Source: Chitinophagaceae bacterium (GTDB taxonomy: Bacteria > Bacteroidota > Bacteroidia > Chitinophagales > Chitinophagaceae). From it: DNA of 49,728 bases. This document shows positions 25,545-34,191 of the stretch, piece by piece (the stretch's first letter is position 1; the number at the start of each line of letters is the position of its first letter). The notes under the pieces are model-generated. The model saw only the letters and a program-made list of their open reading frames with translations. It made no database searches and had not been told where the DNA came from. A program made the translations under genes and the position numbers. The stretch is taken from positions 1 through 49,728 of the forward strand of contig JAICGN010000021.1 in NCBI GenBank assembly GCA_025923075.1, given 5' to 3'.

Positions 25545-26387
25545 TTATTTTTTGTGAGCGCCCAGCCATATTAATCCATCAATGATCATTTTATCCTGTA
25601 TGTCGTTCCCAAACTGGAATGACAATTCTTTATTGGTGTTATTGTCATAATCAATATCATTATGTCCCATGTTTATATAGAGCATTTTATACTTTTTATG
25701 TGTCCAAACAACAGGGTAATAACCGCTATGCCATATTTCTGATTGTTTAGGGCCATTACCCAACGGAAAACTTTTTGGGTCGATCGATAAAAGAATTTTG
25801 ATATCAGGATTCAGCCGGATGTCTTTTTCCCAGCGATACCATTCATTTGGTGATGATCTGAAAGTGAGCGGTAAATTTTTTGTAACGGGATGCGTGCTGT
25901 CCTCAACGCGCAAAATAGCAGACGTTGGACGCCACGTATTGCTTTTGTATTGACCTGCGCCAATAAGTGTATTGTGATACCAGTCCCAGTTTTGAGGAAA
26001 GACCGATGGAGTCAGCGCAAATGCTGCAAAATGAAAACCGATAAATGCGCCGCCAGCATCCATGTATTTTCTAAATGCCTCTCTTTGCGTCCGGCTTTCA
26101 GGTCTTGCATCTAAGAAAATAACAACATTGTAGTCGGTAAGAAATTCTTCATTGAGATTGTTCCAATTATTGGTTGAATCATAGGAAAAGTTATACAACT
26201 TAGCCATTTGCGGGAACCACCGGTTGGCTTCATGAACAAAACTGATGTGAGCATGGTCGTTTTTCGCTGTGTAAAACGCAATTATTTTAAATAAGCTTGG
26301 TTTAGTTTGCGCATGGCCATTTGCTATAAAGCAAAGACAACTGCAAAGCATTAATATTTTTCTAAAAAGGCTCCTGGTAGTTTTCAT
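25545..26387 (-). CDS. exported ThuA-like protein
   Basis: The 280-residue product has a signal peptide (MKTTRSLFRKILMLCSCLCFIANGHAQ) and a ThuA domain (class I glutamine-amidotransferase-like fold): FKIIAFYTAKNDHAHISFVHEANRWF, DYNVVIFLDARPESRTQREAFRKYMDAGGAFIGFHFAAF, HPVTKNLPLTF and PVVWTHKKYKMLYINMGHND. ThuA relates to trehalose or sugar utilisation. The catalytic Cys of glutamine amidotransferases is absent, as usual in ThuA. It probably acts in the periplasm on sugars. The upstream CHU_C gene is on the same strand, 24 bases away, so they may be cotranscribed. Confidence 0.88.
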   Translation of the reverse strand: MKTTRSLFRKILMLCSCLCFIANGHAQTKPSLFKIIAFYTAKNDHAHISFVHEANRWFPQMAKLYNFSYDSTNNWNNLNEEFLTDYNVVIFLDARPESRTQREAFRKYMDAGGAFIGFHFAAFALTPSVFPQNWDWYHNTLIGAGQYKSNTWRPTSAILRVEDSTHPVTKNLPLTFRSSPNEWYRWEKDIRLNPDIKILLSIDPKSFPLGNGPKQSEIWHSGYYPVVWTHKKYKMLYINMGHNDIDYDNNTNKELSFQFGNDIQDKMIIDGLIWLGAHKK

Positions 26388-26411
26388 CTCTTATGATTCA
26401 AAAAAATATTA

Positions 26412-28379
26412 TTACCGTATCAGCACACAGGTGCCTTTTTGTTTATACACTACATTATTGATCCCGATTCCTTCGGCCATCCAAACAACTACTTGTGTCG
26501 ATTGCGGTTTACCTTTGATCATGCCGTTCCAACCTTTAGGGTCATCCTTCATATCAAAAACCAATTGTCCCCACCGGTTGTATACTCTGAAATACTTAAG
26601 CTCTTTTATTCCTACAGGAATAGGTTTTAAATGATCATTTAAGCCATCCTGGTTTGGGGTAAAGCCTGATGGCACATAAATCTTCACTTCCTTAAATACT
26701 TTTACCAATTGTGTATCTACGGTTATGCACCCGGCCGCAGTTTCAATTTCAATTGTATATAGTTTATCCGTAGTTCCATTGAAAAAGGGAACAAAGCTAC
26801 TCGTTGAACTCAGGAATGTTGGCGGAGTCCATTCTACCCCAACACCAAAAGTCCTGGCTTTTAATTGCTGCGGATAATTTACAACAGCATATTCAATGGG
26901 GTAAGTAATACCGGGTCGTGGCGTTTCAATAGTCACGGTCTTTTCTTGTGTCAACGCGGTACACCCGCGATCATTGGAAAGTATAGCCCTGTAATTCCCC
27001 GATTGAGTAACTCTATACCGAAGATCATTTTGGCCATTTATTGGAAAGTTATCTTTTAGCCATTGAATGTTATTGGTAGGTTGTACAAATAACAGCGCAC
27101 TATCCCCGCTGGTTATACAGTACGATAATTTCCCAATAACACCAATTGTGGTATCAATAATTGAAGCATCGACCACTACAGTATCTGTAGTAGCGCAGCC
27201 TCCCCCTGCACTGCTTGTTGTCAGTATGTATGTGGTTTTTACAAGTGGCCCGGCTCTCGGATTCGCACTGTTGGGATCCGATAATCCTGCCGCGGGGCTC
27301 CAACTGTAAATTAAACCGGGTTTCGGGATGGCACCAATCGGGACCGGATTCTGGTTACACGAAAGTGTATCCCTACCGGCATAAGACCGAACAGTTAATG
27401 TATCTATCAATTGGGCAAATAACGTATCAAGACAGCCGTAACCATTGTATGGCACCACCTCAACAGCAATGACGGTACCAACCGGAGGCGGGGGATTAAA
27501 GATGATACTTTGGGAATTTCCAAGTGTTTGCGTAAAAGTATTATTGAACCATGTATAGTTCTGATAGCCAAAAGGAGCGGTTACATTTATAAAAGCATCA
27601 TCAGGGCAATAAGTAGCACCGACAAACTCACTGCTGCATTCAGAATTCACGTCAATATACGCATATCCAAAGTGACGGGTAAATGTGCAATCGCCAGTTT
27701 TAAATGTGATGCGGATGGTCTTACCTGCATTATTATCAAGGTTCATACTTACAGCCGACCAATCTTTGCACCAGACATCCGTAGTGTCCTGCTGAAATGA
27801 TGAAATAAAAAAACCTGGTAAGATAGAACCAAACGGAATAAAAGTAAATGATGAGCAATGAATAATCGTATTATCGGTCACGTTCAGGGCTTCTATTTCC
27901 AATCTTGGTTGCTGAAATATTTCATGGCCGGGATCCTGGAATACTACAGCATAATGATAAATAAGTGAATAAAGATCCCTGCCTGCCGGGATCGTAAACT
28001 CATAAGAAATGCCTTCTGCCTGACCGCCTCCTGTGTTGTTTCCTAATTTTATAGAATAACCGCTTCCGTTGGGGCAATTAACGGGAAAACCACCAAAATA
28101 ATCTACTTCATTGGTTGTGTTAGAGTACATGGTGTGCTGGTTTGGAACAGGTCCTCCTGATTGGGTCAGAAAAATTGTATTAACACCCCCGGCGGCTGAA
28201 ACATTTCCGGTATAGCAGGTCCAGTTGGCAAAGGTCCCCGTCTCAAAATCAATGTTCGGGGGGCATTGTGAAAAAGATTGAACGGAAAAGAGACAAGTGT
28301 AAATTACAGGAAGTAAAAATTGTGCATGGAAATGAAATGGGAAATTTCTCCTTCTATGAGTTTCGCGGGGTAGACGCAC
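26412..28379 (-). CDS. large secreted protein with gliding-motility/CHU_C type-B C-terminal domain
   Basis: The 655-residue protein has a signal peptide-like start (basic RETHRRRN, hydrophobic FLLPVIYTCLFSVQSFSQ), a first lectin-like domain (IDFETGTFANWTCYTGN), PKD/Ig-like repeats with 'AGRDTLSCNQNPVPIGA' and 'TYILTTSSAGGGCATTDTVVV', and a C-terminal CHU_C domain: KIYVPSGFTPNQDGLNDHLKPIPVG with FRVYNRWGQLVFD and the end VVYKQKGTCVLIR. That C-terminal domain is the type-B sorting signal for the type IX secretion system, so it is a T9SS cargo on the cell surface. No clear ATG is found; GTG 28379 is the first usable start and N-terminal placement is uncertain. Confidence 0.85.
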   Translation of the reverse strand: MRLPRETHRRRNFPFHFHAQFLLPVIYTCLFSVQSFSQCPPNIDFETGTFANWTCYTGNVSAAGGVNTIFLTQSGGPVPNQHTMYSNTTNEVDYFGGFPVNCPNGSGYSIKLGNNTGGGQAEGISYEFTIPAGRDLYSLIYHYAVVFQDPGHEIFQQPRLEIEALNVTDNTIIHCSSFTFIPFGSILPGFFISSFQQDTTDVWCKDWSAVSMNLDNNAGKTIRITFKTGDCTFTRHFGYAYIDVNSECSSEFVGATYCPDDAFINVTAPFGYQNYTWFNNTFTQTLGNSQSIIFNPPPPVGTVIAVEVVPYNGYGCLDTLFAQLIDTLTVRSYAGRDTLSCNQNPVPIGAIPKPGLIYSWSPAAGLSDPNSANPRAGPLVKTTYILTTSSAGGGCATTDTVVVDASIIDTTIGVIGKLSYCITSGDSALLFVQPTNNIQWLKDNFPINGQNDLRYRVTQSGNYRAILSNDRGCTALTQEKTVTIETPRPGITYPIEYAVVNYPQQLKARTFGVGVEWTPPTFLSSTSSFVPFFNGTTDKLYTIEIETAAGCITVDTQLVKVFKEVKIYVPSGFTPNQDGLNDHLKPIPVGIKELKYFRVYNRWGQLVFDMKDDPKGWNGMIKGKPQSTQVVVWMAEGIGINNVVYKQKGTCVLIR

Positions 28380-28577
28380 AAATTTTAGATTGAATTCTAA
28401 AGATAAAACTTACTTAAGATAAACGGTAGACTTTTCTTATAGGTTGCCGGGTAAAAAGCCATAGTTTGAAGACCGCATAAATAGAACGGAGTTTAAATAT
28501 TGTGCAATTTTATTTCCCCTGGCTTCCAGGCGTCGCGACACCGCATTTCTCGTTAGTTTTGCACTTAAATTTTATAT

Positions 28578-28952
28578 ATGAAGACCTTCTTTACCTCAAT
28601 AGTCTGCATGCTTTTGGGATGTAGTGTTTTTAGTCAGAAGACCGATTCAATAGTGATAAAGCCTGATCCTGCTAAGAAGATACAGATCGTGGAAGCCGCC
28701 TGCGGGGAATGTCGGTTTAAACTGGAGGGTAAAGGGTGCGATCTTGCAGTGCGAATGGATGGTAAAGCATTTTTCGTTGATGGTACTGACATTGATTCTC
28801 ACGGTGATGCTCATGCAAAAGATGGGTTGTGTAATGCAGTTAGAAAAGCCGAAGTACAGGGCGAGTTGGTGAATAACCGCTTCAGGGTTACTTATTTTAA
28901 GCTATTAAAAGATGAGGCGAAAAAAGATTCCAATACCAAACAACAAAATTAG
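28578..28952 (+). CDS. exported DUF6370-like Cys/His-rich protein
   Basis: The 124-residue product has a signal peptide (MKTFFTSIVCMLLGCSVFSQ) and a conserved core that I recognise from Bacteroidota DUF6370 proteins: IVEAACGECRFKLEGKGCDLAVRMDGKAFFVDGTDIDSHGDAHAKDGLCNAVRKAEVQGE. The Cys-Gly-Glu-Cys, later single Cys residues and the His-Gly-Asp-Ala-His block look like metal or redox positions, though no function is established. A near-perfect Bacteroidota minus-7 element (TAGTTTTG, 28554-28561) precedes the ATG by 17 bases, suggesting a start close to the transcript end. No operon partner. Confidence 0.8.
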   Translation: MKTFFTSIVCMLLGCSVFSQKTDSIVIKPDPAKKIQIVEAACGECRFKLEGKGCDLAVRMDGKAFFVDGTDIDSHGDAHAKDGLCNAVRKAEVQGELVNNRFRVTYFKLLKDEAKKDSNTKQQN

Positions 28953-29085
28953 CATATCATTATGCTCTGAAAATATAGCCATGGATCGCTCTTAAAAATT
29001 TTGGTAGAAAAAATATGCCGATTATATACTTCTTGTCATTGATAAAAACTGCTTTTCATTAACTTCGCAGCCCAACATTCAACCT

Positions 29086-31008
29086 ATGCCTGAACATTCG
29101 CATCAATTAGCTGCAATTCTTTTTGCAGACATAGTGAATTATACCGCTATGATGCAGAAAGATGAGAATTCGGCGCTGGAAAAGATCACCCGTTTCAGGC
29201 ATGTAATTGATATTATTGTCGAGGAACTGGAGGGTAAGATCATCCAATACTATGGTGATGGCTGTCTTGTACTTTTTAATAGCGCAACGGATGCGGTCGA
29301 ATTTGCCAAACTTTTACAAACAGATTTTAATGAAGACCCCAAAGTCCCGGTACGAATTGGCATTCATATGGGTGATGTGCTTTTACGGGATGGTAATGTT
29401 TTTGGGGACGTAGTAAATATCGCTTCACGCATTCAGGCATTAGCTCCCGAAGGGGGTATCTATGTTTCGGAAGTGGTTTACAGGAATATTGCGAATAAGA
29501 AAGGCATGGATTCTGTTTTTATAAAAGAGGAATTCCTAAAAAATGTAAAACAACCGATCAGGATCTACGAGGTGCTTACGGAATACAGTAAAACTGTTTA
29601 TCACACCGGCCCCAATGATGAACAGGTAGCAATTGATGAAAATAGCATTGCTGTACTGCCATTTGTGAATATGAGCAGCGACAAAGAGCAGGAATATTTC
29701 AGTGACGGCCTTACCGAAGATATCATCACGCAGCTTTCAAAAATAAAATCTTTTAAAGTTATTTCCCGGACCTCGGTAATGCAGTATAAGAAGACACCCA
29801 AATCAATAAGGGAAATTGGAAAAGAACTTGGTGTGGCAACAATTGTAGAAGGGAGCGTACAACGGTCGCCTACGCAAGTGAGAATTACTGCACAGTTGAT
29901 CAATGCTGTTACCGATGAGCATTTGTGGTCAGAATCATATGATCGACCTGTTGATGATATTTTCACAATTCAAAGAGAAGTAGCATTGGCAATAGCTTCG
30001 GTTCTCAATACAACACTAACCAGAAAGGAATCGCAGCAACTGGATTACGTACCAACGGTAAACCTGCAGGCGTATGATGTTTATATGCGTGGTAAGTTTC
30101 TTGTTGAAAAACGGAATAAAACTGACTTGTTGGTGGCAAGAGAACTTTTTCAACAGGCGGTAGCCAGAGACAGAACATTTGCCGATGCTTATTCAGGCCT
30201 TGCCACTACTTATTTACTATCCTCTTTCCGCGGGTATGAGGATCCGACAAGAATGCTTTGGCTTGCCAAAAAAAATATTGACACGGCACTTGGACTTGAT
30301 CCTTCGTCAGGCGAGATACAGGCTACTCTTGGTTATTGGTATCACCAGACTTTTGACTGGCATGCGGCTGAAATTACTTATCGCCGGGCAATCGATTTAA
30401 ATGCAAATCAATCGAACGTGTATTTATGGCTGGGAATTTTATTGGAAGCAAAGGAGGAAAAAGAAGAGGCATTAAAAATTTACAGCCGGGGTACCGAATT
30501 AAATCCGATGTGGGATTATTTAGTGGAAAACAGGATAAGAGCATTAGTAAATAATAACCAGTCAGAAGAAGGAATTGCCTTGCAAAAAGGATTAATCGAA
30601 AAAGCTTCAGTTGATCCTTCACTTAAAAAAATATACTATGAGGATCTTTCCCGTTTGTATTGGTTTTTGAACGATAAAAAAGAAGCCATCGCGGCTGCCG
30701 AAAAGTCAAAGAATAAGGCGCTCCTTAAGTTTTATAATGATGGTGACCATTCGTTGATGGAAAAAGAAGTTGACAAACATTATGCTGAATTGAGAGACAA
30801 GAGCGAATACGTTTCACAAACGTGGATGGGAATTGACTATGCCCGCGCCGGTGCCCGGGAAAAAGCACTGGATTGTTTTAACAATGCTATTGCGTTAAAA
30901 GAAACAGCAATCACGTTTTTGCTGCTCAGGCATTTTGATTTCCTGAACATAAAATATTTGAGCATGGCTTTAATTACAAGGAAGATCAGGCAGACTATAA
31001 ACTTTTAG
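29086..31008 (+). CDS. class III nucleotide cyclase with TolB-like and TPR domains (paralogue 2)
   Basis: The 640-residue product matches the gene at 16364-18340 in layout: cyclase domain (about 6-190), TolB/FlgO-like region (about 204-320; SIAVLPFVNMSSDKEQEYFSDGLTEDII) and TPR repeats. Metal Asp residues D15 and D58 and transition-state N111 and R115 are present. By alignment the purine-choosing residues are Gln54 and Asn104, the same pair reported for mycobacterial Rv0386. The last 30 residues (FLLLRHFDFLNIKYLSMALITRKIRQTINF) end earlier than in the paralogue and might reflect an altered C-terminus. It overlaps by four bases, tail to tail, with a pseudogene-like frame. Confidence 0.86.
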   Translation: MPEHSHQLAAILFADIVNYTAMMQKDENSALEKITRFRHVIDIIVEELEGKIIQYYGDGCLVLFNSATDAVEFAKLLQTDFNEDPKVPVRIGIHMGDVLLRDGNVFGDVVNIASRIQALAPEGGIYVSEVVYRNIANKKGMDSVFIKEEFLKNVKQPIRIYEVLTEYSKTVYHTGPNDEQVAIDENSIAVLPFVNMSSDKEQEYFSDGLTEDIITQLSKIKSFKVISRTSVMQYKKTPKSIREIGKELGVATIVEGSVQRSPTQVRITAQLINAVTDEHLWSESYDRPVDDIFTIQREVALAIASVLNTTLTRKESQQLDYVPTVNLQAYDVYMRGKFLVEKRNKTDLLVARELFQQAVARDRTFADAYSGLATTYLLSSFRGYEDPTRMLWLAKKNIDTALGLDPSSGEIQATLGYWYHQTFDWHAAEITYRRAIDLNANQSNVYLWLGILLEAKEEKEEALKIYSRGTELNPMWDYLVENRIRALVNNNQSEEGIALQKGLIEKASVDPSLKKIYYEDLSRLYWFLNDKKEAIAAAEKSKNKALLKFYNDGDHSLMEKEVDKHYAELRDKSEYVSQTWMGIDYARAGAREKALDCFNNAIALKETAITFLLLRHFDFLNIKYLSMALITRKIRQTINF

Positions 31009-31199
31009 GTGAGATTAGTGATAGGAAATCGCTCTCTCTTTTTTATTTCAATCACACTACCGTTTTGAATTTTCTTTTGCCGGGTCCAGTTGCCTTTTCT
31101 GTCCAACTCATAGCTATAAGTATAGGCGGCGTTAAGTTTGTTGTTTTTTCCATATTCAATTTGCTCTATCAATTTTTTTTCATGAAAAAAACAGAACAA
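31005..31199 (-). pseudogene. remnant of a YD/RHS-like repeat protein C-terminus
   Basis: A 64-residue frame contains EQIEYGKNNKLNAAYTYSYELDRKGNWTRQKKIQNGSVIEIKKRE, the YxYDxxGNW-type repeat seen in larger Bacteroidota exported proteins ('YSYELDRKGNWTRQ' is the characteristic core). The frame lacks any credible start or signal peptide: upstream is only a TTG followed by a short hydrophobic scrap. It looks like the 3' end of a gene whose 5' part has been lost. It overlaps the cyclase stop tail to tail by four bases. Confidence 0.45.
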
Positions 31200-31421
31200 T
31201 ATAATAGCTTGCCCCTTTCATAATTAATGTATTTGTTTCCGACTGCCAACATTATCGATTTATCGAGTATATCCAATAGCTAATATTCAATCGCATGTTA
31301 ATATTCGATAAAAGGAGTACTTATCACCATAAAGTGGTATTGGGATGCATTAGATTACTATTTACCTTGATCCTGTTTCGGATTCGCACAATTTATCCCT
31401 AACCACCATCAAACATTTTTT

Positions 31422-33119
31422 ATGAAAATAACTGATGCTATTAAGTGGTTTAAAGAAACTTTTGCTCCCGACCTGCAAGCCCTTAGAGTCAACACACCTT
31501 TTGACCGCGATCTTTTATGCGCAATTGCCTATCAGGAAACGGGTTTTATCTGGAGCAATCTTATCGGCAAGGTTCCTGTTACTGAGATCTCATTTTTATG
31601 TGTAGGCGATACGATAGATGCTCCAAATAGAAAAGCTTTCCCAATCAATAAGCAAGCACTTCTTAATGTGAATGACGGCGGCGTGATGTTTGATATTGCA
31701 CGGGATTGCCTTATTAAAATGGCGCAATTTATAAAAGGGTATAGCGTCGCTGTTAAGAATCCAAATAAATTCTGCCATGGTTTCGGCATCTTTCAATACG
31801 ACCTGCAACATTTTAAAAATGATCCTGAATTTTTTTTACAAAAGAAATGGGCCGATCCTAAAAACAGTTTTTTGCTATGCATAAAAGAATTGTTCGAAGC
31901 AAAAGCCAGGCAGAAATGGAAATCAAAACCAACACTGAATGATAATGAAAAAATTTTTGTCGCGATCGCTTATAATCGTGGCAAGGCCGATCTTAGCCGT
32001 GGATTTAAACAAGGACATCAAAGCGACGATGGCAGGTTCTATGGCGAAAACATCTTTGATTATTTTAGTATCGCAAAATCGGTTATAACCGCAGGAATGG
32101 ATTCCACTAACGGCCCTGCACCGATACCTGCTCCAACACCTCTGGCACCTGCAAAAAAAATATACAGAGTTAAAGTAACCAGCAACACGCTGAATCTTCG
32201 TAGCGAACCAACAATACCTGCAGACAACCCATCTGCAAACAGGATCGCAGCATTACCGAATGGTCATTTGGTGAGTTTGCTTTCCGGTTCGGCCGGCGAC
32301 AAATGGTTCGAAGTGGAAACAAGTTTGAATGGCGCTAATCTTAGAGGATTTGCAGCCAGTGATTTTTTGGAATTGGTAACAACGAAAGCAAAAGCAATCC
32401 CGGTAATGCGTCCTTTTGCCGGGGAACCGCAAAGCGGAATAGCGGCGGTATTTATGCCACAAATCAGAGGGAGGATAACGAAAAGAACGGCGATCGCAGG
32501 GCCTTTTTCATTAAATGAACCCAACCAACCGTCGAGAAGCAGCACTGCAGAACCTTCTGTATTACGTAAAGAAGTAATAAAGATCATTGAGTGGCTCAAC
32601 GTAGAAAAACCAGCACATAAAAGATATCAGCCCTGTGAGGGAAAAACTTTTTGCAATATCTATGCACATGATTTTTGTCATCTTGCTGGTATATACCTTC
32701 CCCGCGTCTGGTGGACACAACGAGCAATTGAACAACTGGCCCGCAATGAAGTTGTGGAGCCTCTGCTAAATGCCACTATTGAGGAGATCAGATCCAACGG
32801 CATCTTTAGTTGGCTAAGAGATTTTGGAGAAAGATTTGGCTGGCGCCAAACCGGCAACCTCACAAAATTGCAAAATGCAGCGAACCTCGGTGGCATCGGA
32901 TTGATAATTGCGAAACGGGTAGAAGGTGGAAGATCCGGTCATATTACCCTGCTCGTTCCTGAAATGGGTAATTCAAAAGCAAAACGCAACGGCAATGGAG
33001 ATGTAATAGCCCCGTTGCAAAGCCAGGCCGGCGCCGTGAATTTTAACCGTGATACAGGAAAAAGAAACTGGTGGCTTGATGCTAAATTTAAAGATCATGC
33101 ATTTTGGGTACATGCATGA
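31422..33119 (+). CDS. three-domain cell-wall hydrolase: lysozyme-like, SH3, NlpC/P60-like
   Basis: The 565-residue protein has no signal peptide. Residues about 1-220 look like a muramidase/lytic transglycosylase: IAYQETGFIW with a putative catalytic Glu (E39), HGFGIFQYD and VAIAYNRGKADL. A Pro/Ala linker leads to an SH3b domain at about 245-320 (YRVKVTSNTLNLRSEPT ... FEVETSLNGANLRGFAASDFLEL). The C-terminal part has CNIYAHDFCHLAGIYLPRVWW (Cys near residue 411) and GRSGHITLLVPE (His near 506), as in NlpC/P60-like amidases. It would cut glycan and peptide bonds of peptidoglycan. The missing export signal suggests delivery by a contractile or other specialised system, or lysis release; no such system lies in the window. 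Confidence 0.7.
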   Translation: MKITDAIKWFKETFAPDLQALRVNTPFDRDLLCAIAYQETGFIWSNLIGKVPVTEISFLCVGDTIDAPNRKAFPINKQALLNVNDGGVMFDIARDCLIKMAQFIKGYSVAVKNPNKFCHGFGIFQYDLQHFKNDPEFFLQKKWADPKNSFLLCIKELFEAKARQKWKSKPTLNDNEKIFVAIAYNRGKADLSRGFKQGHQSDDGRFYGENIFDYFSIAKSVITAGMDSTNGPAPIPAPTPLAPAKKIYRVKVTSNTLNLRSEPTIPADNPSANRIAALPNGHLVSLLSGSAGDKWFEVETSLNGANLRGFAASDFLELVTTKAKAIPVMRPFAGEPQSGIAAVFMPQIRGRITKRTAIAGPFSLNEPNQPSRSSTAEPSVLRKEVIKIIEWLNVEKPAHKRYQPCEGKTFCNIYAHDFCHLAGIYLPRVWWTQRAIEQLARNEVVEPLLNATIEEIRSNGIFSWLRDFGERFGWRQTGNLTKLQNAANLGGIGLIIAKRVEGGRSGHITLLVPEMGNSKAKRNGNGDVIAPLQSQAGAVNFNRDTGKRNWWLDAKFKDHAFWVHA

Positions 33120-33225
33120 TGACGTCCCGTTCTGCTGGTATGAAATAGTGACTCCCGATAGTTTCCGGCAAACGTAAATTTTAGAGAACCGTAACGATGA
33201 GGATCAAAAAATAACGAAGCACATA

Positions 33226-33516
33226 TCAAATAACAATTACGCTGTTGCTGCCACCAAATGCATTTGGAACTTCCTTATCAGCCTCAGGATCATTCACCCA
33301 CAGAGTCTCATTAACCAGGTATTTAAATTCATGTGTAGAATCCTTGGGCAGGTTTACATCAGCGCTGAAAGAGCCATCTTTCTTTCTGCTCATGATAACT
33401 GAGTTTTTCCAATCACTGTTCAAACCAAGTATTTCAATGGTTTCAGCGGCATCAGCCTGAAATGAGAATTTTACTTTGCAATACTCTTTTGTTTTGTAAT
33501 AGGTTTTTTGTACCAT
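33226..33516 (-). CDS. stand-alone CBM48/glycogen-binding-like domain protein
   Basis: The 96-residue product is a single E-set domain: KVKFSFQADAAETIEILGLNSDWKNSVIMSRKKDGSFSADVNLPKDSTHEFKYLVNETLWVNDPEADKEVPNAFGGSNSVIVI. The pattern 'L..DW....M.+..DGSF...+.LP....+EFKYLV....W.ND' is that of the isoamylase-N/AMPK-beta glycogen-binding family (CBM48). It lacks any enzyme part and any signal peptide. It may direct or regulate glycogen enzymes, but no partner is encoded near it. It is convergent with the cell-wall hydrolase gene. Confidence 0.85.
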   Translation of the reverse strand: MVQKTYYKTKEYCKVKFSFQADAAETIEILGLNSDWKNSVIMSRKKDGSFSADVNLPKDSTHEFKYLVNETLWVNDPEADKEVPNAFGGSNSVIVI

Positions 33517-33740
33517 TTTCGTTCTTTTAAGGTTTTAAATTGAATCTTAAACTACCGTTCATTAGCAAGGCACTTCGTTGAAAACGGATCAAAACGGGCT
33601 TAGTTGTTCTTAATACCGCGAAGTTAAGTAAGTAACCTTTGCGGTATGATGTATTTATCGACGGTCAAATTCATTTGTGGATTACTTGTGAAGATGAGAT
33701 AGATTTTTTCTTTTGTGGGTTATCTTCAGTTTTTATAAAA

Positions 33741-34181
33741 ATGAAAATACGCGTGGCGGAAATAAGGGACATTCCTCAGATACAAGTGGTAAGAAATCTT
33801 GTAAAAGAGAATCGCTTGTCAGACCCCGCATTAGTTCCTGACAGTGATGTTGCGGATTATATGAATCGCCGAGGAAAAGGGTGGGTTTGTGAAATAAATG
33901 ATGACGTTGTCGGGTTTGCAATTGCTGATCTCGTTGATAATAATATCTGGGCCTTATTTATTCACCCCGATTTTGAACGACTAGGAATTGGAAAAAAACT
34001 ACATGATGAAATGCTAAATTGGTATTTTTCAAAAACAGATAAAACTCTTTGGCTGGGTACCGCTCCTGGAACCAGAGCCGAAATGTTTTACCGCAAAGCA
34101 GGTTGGAATGAAGTTGGCATTCACGGAAAGGGCGAAATAAAATTTGAAATGACAAAGGAGGATTGGAATTCTCTACAATAA
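33741..34181 (+). CDS. GNAT family N-acetyltransferase
   Basis: The 146-residue product shows the GNAT fold: MKIRVAEIRDIPQIQVVRNLV, VGFAIADLVDNNIWALFIHPDFERLGIGKKLHDEMLNWYF, with the acetyl-CoA motif R/QxxGxG/A as ERLGIGKKL, and the late AEMFYRKAGWNEVG. Substrate unknown. I chose ATG 33741 because the conserved fold starts there; the open frame extends to a region at 33639 that would add 34 residues without similarity. It is followed after 10 bases by a second acetyltransferase, so the two form a unit. Confidence 0.87.
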   Translation: MKIRVAEIRDIPQIQVVRNLVKENRLSDPALVPDSDVADYMNRRGKGWVCEINDDVVGFAIADLVDNNIWALFIHPDFERLGIGKKLHDEMLNWYFSKTDKTLWLGTAPGTRAEMFYRKAGWNEVGIHGKGEIKFEMTKEDWNSLQ

Positions 34182-34191
34182 AAATATAACT

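Noticed and set aside
30940-31060. Possible frameshift at the end of cyclase paralogue 2: shifting one base at about 30960 would continue as EHGFNYKEDQADYKLLGEIS
   Set aside because: The alternative frame reads plausibly for about 20 residues but then becomes unlike the paralogue's end, and the native frame also ends sensibly. Without reads or relatives I cannot call it.
33639-33740. N-terminal extension of the GNAT gene from 33639
   Set aside because: The 34 residues have no GNAT character and the conserved fold begins at ATG 33741.
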